64,000 nt of DNA, taken from NCBI GenBank assembly GCA_963969595.1, contig OZ018417.1, forward strand, positions 3,722,501 to 3,786,500, given 5' to 3'. This DNA comes from Neckera pumila (Eukaryota; Streptophyta; Bryopsida; Hypnales; Neckeraceae). The notes beneath the pieces are model-generated. The model worked only from the letters and a program-made list of their open reading frames with translations. It did no database searches and was not told the DNA's origin. The first letter of the stretch is position 1; every line of letters starts with the position of its first letter. Below, piece by piece: positions 62,026 through 64,000 of the stretch. The position numbers and the translations under genes were made by a program.

Positions 62026-62516
62026 TTAACCCCTAAAGTTCTAAGGCCATTTTTTCTGTCAAAAGCCACTCAAAACTGCCACTTTGGTTGCATTCACCCA
62101 AGAACACAAAAAAAAAAATCTTTGAAACTAATGGTAGGATCTTATACTTCACTTGTCAAAGATGATGTGGTAAAAATTTCATGAAGTTTGACCGTACAAA
62201 TTGGAAGATCTTAGCATTCAAAGCTGAAAAAAAATAAATTTTGAACACTGATCTACAATTTCAAATGACTTTGACCACCATTTGTGGAAATTTTTTGTAC
62301 TACAGACTTTGAATTTAAATTTTTTTGTATTGAAGATGTAAGTTGAAAGTCTACAAAAAAAATTCAAAAAACACACCCTTGAACCAGTGCACTACAAGAT
62401 TTTACGGTTACATGTGTCCAAAAATGTTTTTTTTTCTAAAATTTGGTATTTATATTAGGAATGGGAGTTTTTGAGCGTTTTTGGTGAAAATATAGCCAAG
62501 TTCATTTAGGAGTTAA
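62026..62516. mobile_element. TTAA-bounded element, copy I, short chimera of two subfamilies
   Basis: The left end TTAACCCCTAAAGTTCTAAG with AAGCCACTCAAAACTGCCA matches the ends of copies C and G. The right end (TATAGCCAAG...TTTAGGAGTTAA) matches the equivalent end of copies A, D and E in reverse. At 491 bp it is about half size and carries two same-type ends facing outward. It also holds a single TTAA (62315-62318) at the site occupied by copy H in copy G. Confidence 0.65.
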
Positions 62517-62540
62517 AGAAAACTCCTAATAAATTAGAGG

Positions 62541-62692
62541 AGTTTTGGGCCTCTAAAAGACTGCAAGTTCTCGGATTGTGGAAATTCTACAGGAATGCTG
62601 GGATGCTACCAAATGGCCAGGCTGACGTGGCCAAGCGACTACCACATTAGATTTTTGAATTTTTTTTTAATATTCTATTAACATTTTAACAA
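62541..62692. mobile_element. Partial inverted-repeat element of the GGCCTC / AGACTGCAAG type
   Basis: GGGCCTCTAAAAGACTGCAAG near 62547 and GACGTGGCCAAGCG near 62624 resemble in reverse the arrangement in the elements at 20217 and 35803, again next to long T runs. The far end is not clear. Confidence 0.35.
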
Positions 62693-62830
62693 CTTTTTTT
62701 TTTTTTTTTTTTAAAACATTTTTTTTCTGATAGCAGTGCGCTGCTCCCAACATTGGGAACAACCCTGAAACGGTCTTCCGGAGGCTCAGATCTCCTCTAA
62801 TAGTTGAACTACCTTCAATAGACTCTCCAT
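62693..62830 (-). mobile_element. Possible SINE-like element: degenerate tRNA head and poly-A tail
   Basis: On the minus strand GGTAGTTCAACTATTAGAG resembles a tRNA D arm/A box. It is followed by an anticodon-arm-like GGAGATCTGAGCCTCC, a GGAAGACC variable-like segment and a weak B-box-like AGGGTTGTTCCC. About 30 bases later comes a long A run (plus-strand T run at about 62693-62735). This fits a tRNA-derived retroposon, but the T arm does not pair well and neighbouring elements also carry T runs. Confidence 0.3.
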
Positions 62831-62985
62831 TCACTGAGGTTCTAGGACCAATGTTGTTGTCATTATTATTATCACTATTAATTGTTTTGAACTATTATAA
62901 TTTCAGTACTATGTGCTCTCTCTATGTCTTTGATGTAAATTTTGATAGTAAGGTCTTCAAAGGAGTACAATTAGAAGCTAGGTGT

Positions 62986-63236
62986 GAAGAAATTTGAGTA
63001 GGGACCTGACTTGAAAAGTATGCCAATGCTGTAAGGATAGACCTAACCATGTTTTAGCTTATTGTTGGTACGCAATCTGAGAATCCTTATATGCATCTAT
63101 GGGACTCCTTTGAAGCAGTTTGAGTAGGTACCTTACTCAAAAAGTACGCCAATGCTACATGGACAAAACCAACGGTTGTAATGTAGCTTAGCTTGTACCT
63201 GCTTTGTTGTTGGTACGCAGTCTGTGGGACCTCGTG
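62986..63236. repeat. ~126-bp tandem duplication
   Basis: GAAG..ATTTGAGTAGG-like sequence at 62986 recurs at 63112. Both copies continue with AAAAGTA.GCCAATGCT and TTGTTGGTACGCA.TCTG. Confidence 0.7.
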
Positions 63237-63286
63237 AGATGTGATTTCAAGGTAGGACTGAGGTCTCCTCAGTGGCAAAGATCTCC

Positions 63287-63537
63287 TTTTCTCGCAGTCT
63301 TGGTGGCAGGTATTCTTTTGTAATAAAGCTACCCTAAACGGGTTTTCTCGCAGTCTTGGCGGCAGGTATTCTTTTGTAATAAAGCTACCCTAAACGGGTT
63401 TTCTCGCAGTCTTGGTGGCAGGTGTTCTTTTGTAATAAAGCTACCCTAAACGGGTTTTCTCACAGTCTTGGCGGCAGGTGTTCTTTTGTAATAAAGCTAC
63501 CCTAAACGGGTTTTCTCGCAGTCTTGGTGGCAGCCGC
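63287..63537. repeat. 56-bp tandem repeat, ~4.5 copies
   Basis: CTCGCAGTCTTGG starts at 63291, 63347, 63403, 63459 (as CTCACAG) and 63515, exactly 56 bases apart. Each unit continues with GGCAGGT.TTCTTTTGTAAT and AAGCTACCCTAAACGGG. Copies differ at only one to three positions, so the array is young. Confidence 0.95.
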
Positions 63538-64000
63538 CAGACAGGGTGGAAACGTGCAACTTAGAAATGCCATGGTCGGAATTTGCAACTGTCAAGGGAA
63601 TCCGAAAGCTGCTTTATCAATTGCAGTTCAGTTAGCTTACTGAAGTCTCAACTGCATTGCACAAGTATGTTATGTAATTCAGCAAGGATGATGTAAGTTA
63701 CACGGCAATGCCCCGCAGAGGAGGGCATTGCACCAAATAATTGGTTGACGACAGGGACATGGTTTTTATTTTTGGCAAAATTTTGCCAGTTCTGACAGAA
63801 AGCAATGAATGTCCTAATACCCCTCCAAATTTAATGCTATGGGGTGCTGCCAAAACAGTTTCTATAGCGGAAAAAAAAAGCCCTGATTGACGAGGAGGGC
63901 AGTGCCCAACAAGGAGACCTGATTATTTGGCACAATGCCCACGATAAAGGCCATTGCTTGATATAAACTGCTGCAAGAAATCAACAAAATTGGCCAAAGA
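63538..64000. other. Right edge, no gene seen
   Basis: Nothing coding is supported. Short phrases such as GGGCATTGCACC, GGGCAGTGCCCAAC and GCCATTGC recur loosely. The window ends without a recognisable boundary. Confidence 0.4.

Noticed and set aside
63287..63537. CRISPR-like array
   Set aside because: The 56-bp units are contiguous and conserved throughout with no variable spacers, in a plant nuclear context.

Overview
The window is nuclear DNA of a land plant, read from gene content and structure. It holds an intron-rich kinesin with C-terminal armadillo repeats (the plant-type ARK family), a CCCH zinc-finger protein of a type I know from plants, and a decayed type II (plant-type) metacaspase. 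All spliced genes use GT-AG introns and no operon-like organisation is seen. Intergenic DNA is very AT-rich by eye while coding exons and leaders are near-balanced. This would suit a bryophyte or another early-diverging lineage, but I cannot name the species.

Layout. 1-7.1 kb: a single-exon 446-residue protein of unknown function (1195-2535), a 215-bp inverted-repeat element, and the metacaspase relic (5527-7092). 7.1-25 kb: gene-poor AT-rich repeat land, including four roughly 0.9-1.25 kb elements bounded by TTAACCCCTAAAG-type termini and a long foldback at 24.03-24.51 kb. 25.2-30.3 kb: the CCCH protein gene, 5 coding exons, 559 residues. 30.3-36.7 kb: AT-rich DNA with hairpins and short inverted-repeat elements. 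36.7-46.2 kb: the ARK kinesin, 19 coding exons, 1104 residues, behind two site II (TGGGCC) motifs. 46.2-64 kb: repeat land again, with more TTAA elements (one nested inside another), a tRNA-like gene carrying anticodon UCA, a giant (CAAA)n tract, a 176-bp satellite, GC-rich islands, and 61-, 126- and 56-bp tandem repeats.

The most interesting signal is a family of non-autonomous TTAA-bounded elements at 8215, 16795, 19809, 21267, 48681, 50960, 52893 (with 53186 nested in it) and 62026. The nested copy sits between two TTAA tetramers exactly where two sibling copies in this window carry one TTAA. The window thus contains its own empty sites, which supports TTAA target duplication as in piggyBac-type transposition. 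Other leads are a metacaspase caught in decay (start codon lost, several frame breaks), a possible poison exon in the kinesin made from a 41-bp copy of part of the preceding exon, a PP1-docking-like KKVSW motif in the CCCH protein that recalls animal PNUTS, and a plastid-RNA-polymerase-like fragment inserted in one TTAA element.

The intact genes do not form a pathway. The kinesin should act on microtubules in growing or dividing cells and the CCCH protein probably in the nucleus; the single-exon protein is unassigned. Exon boundaries were derived by hand from splice consensus, phase and family conservation. All similarity statements come from memory of the families, not from a search.
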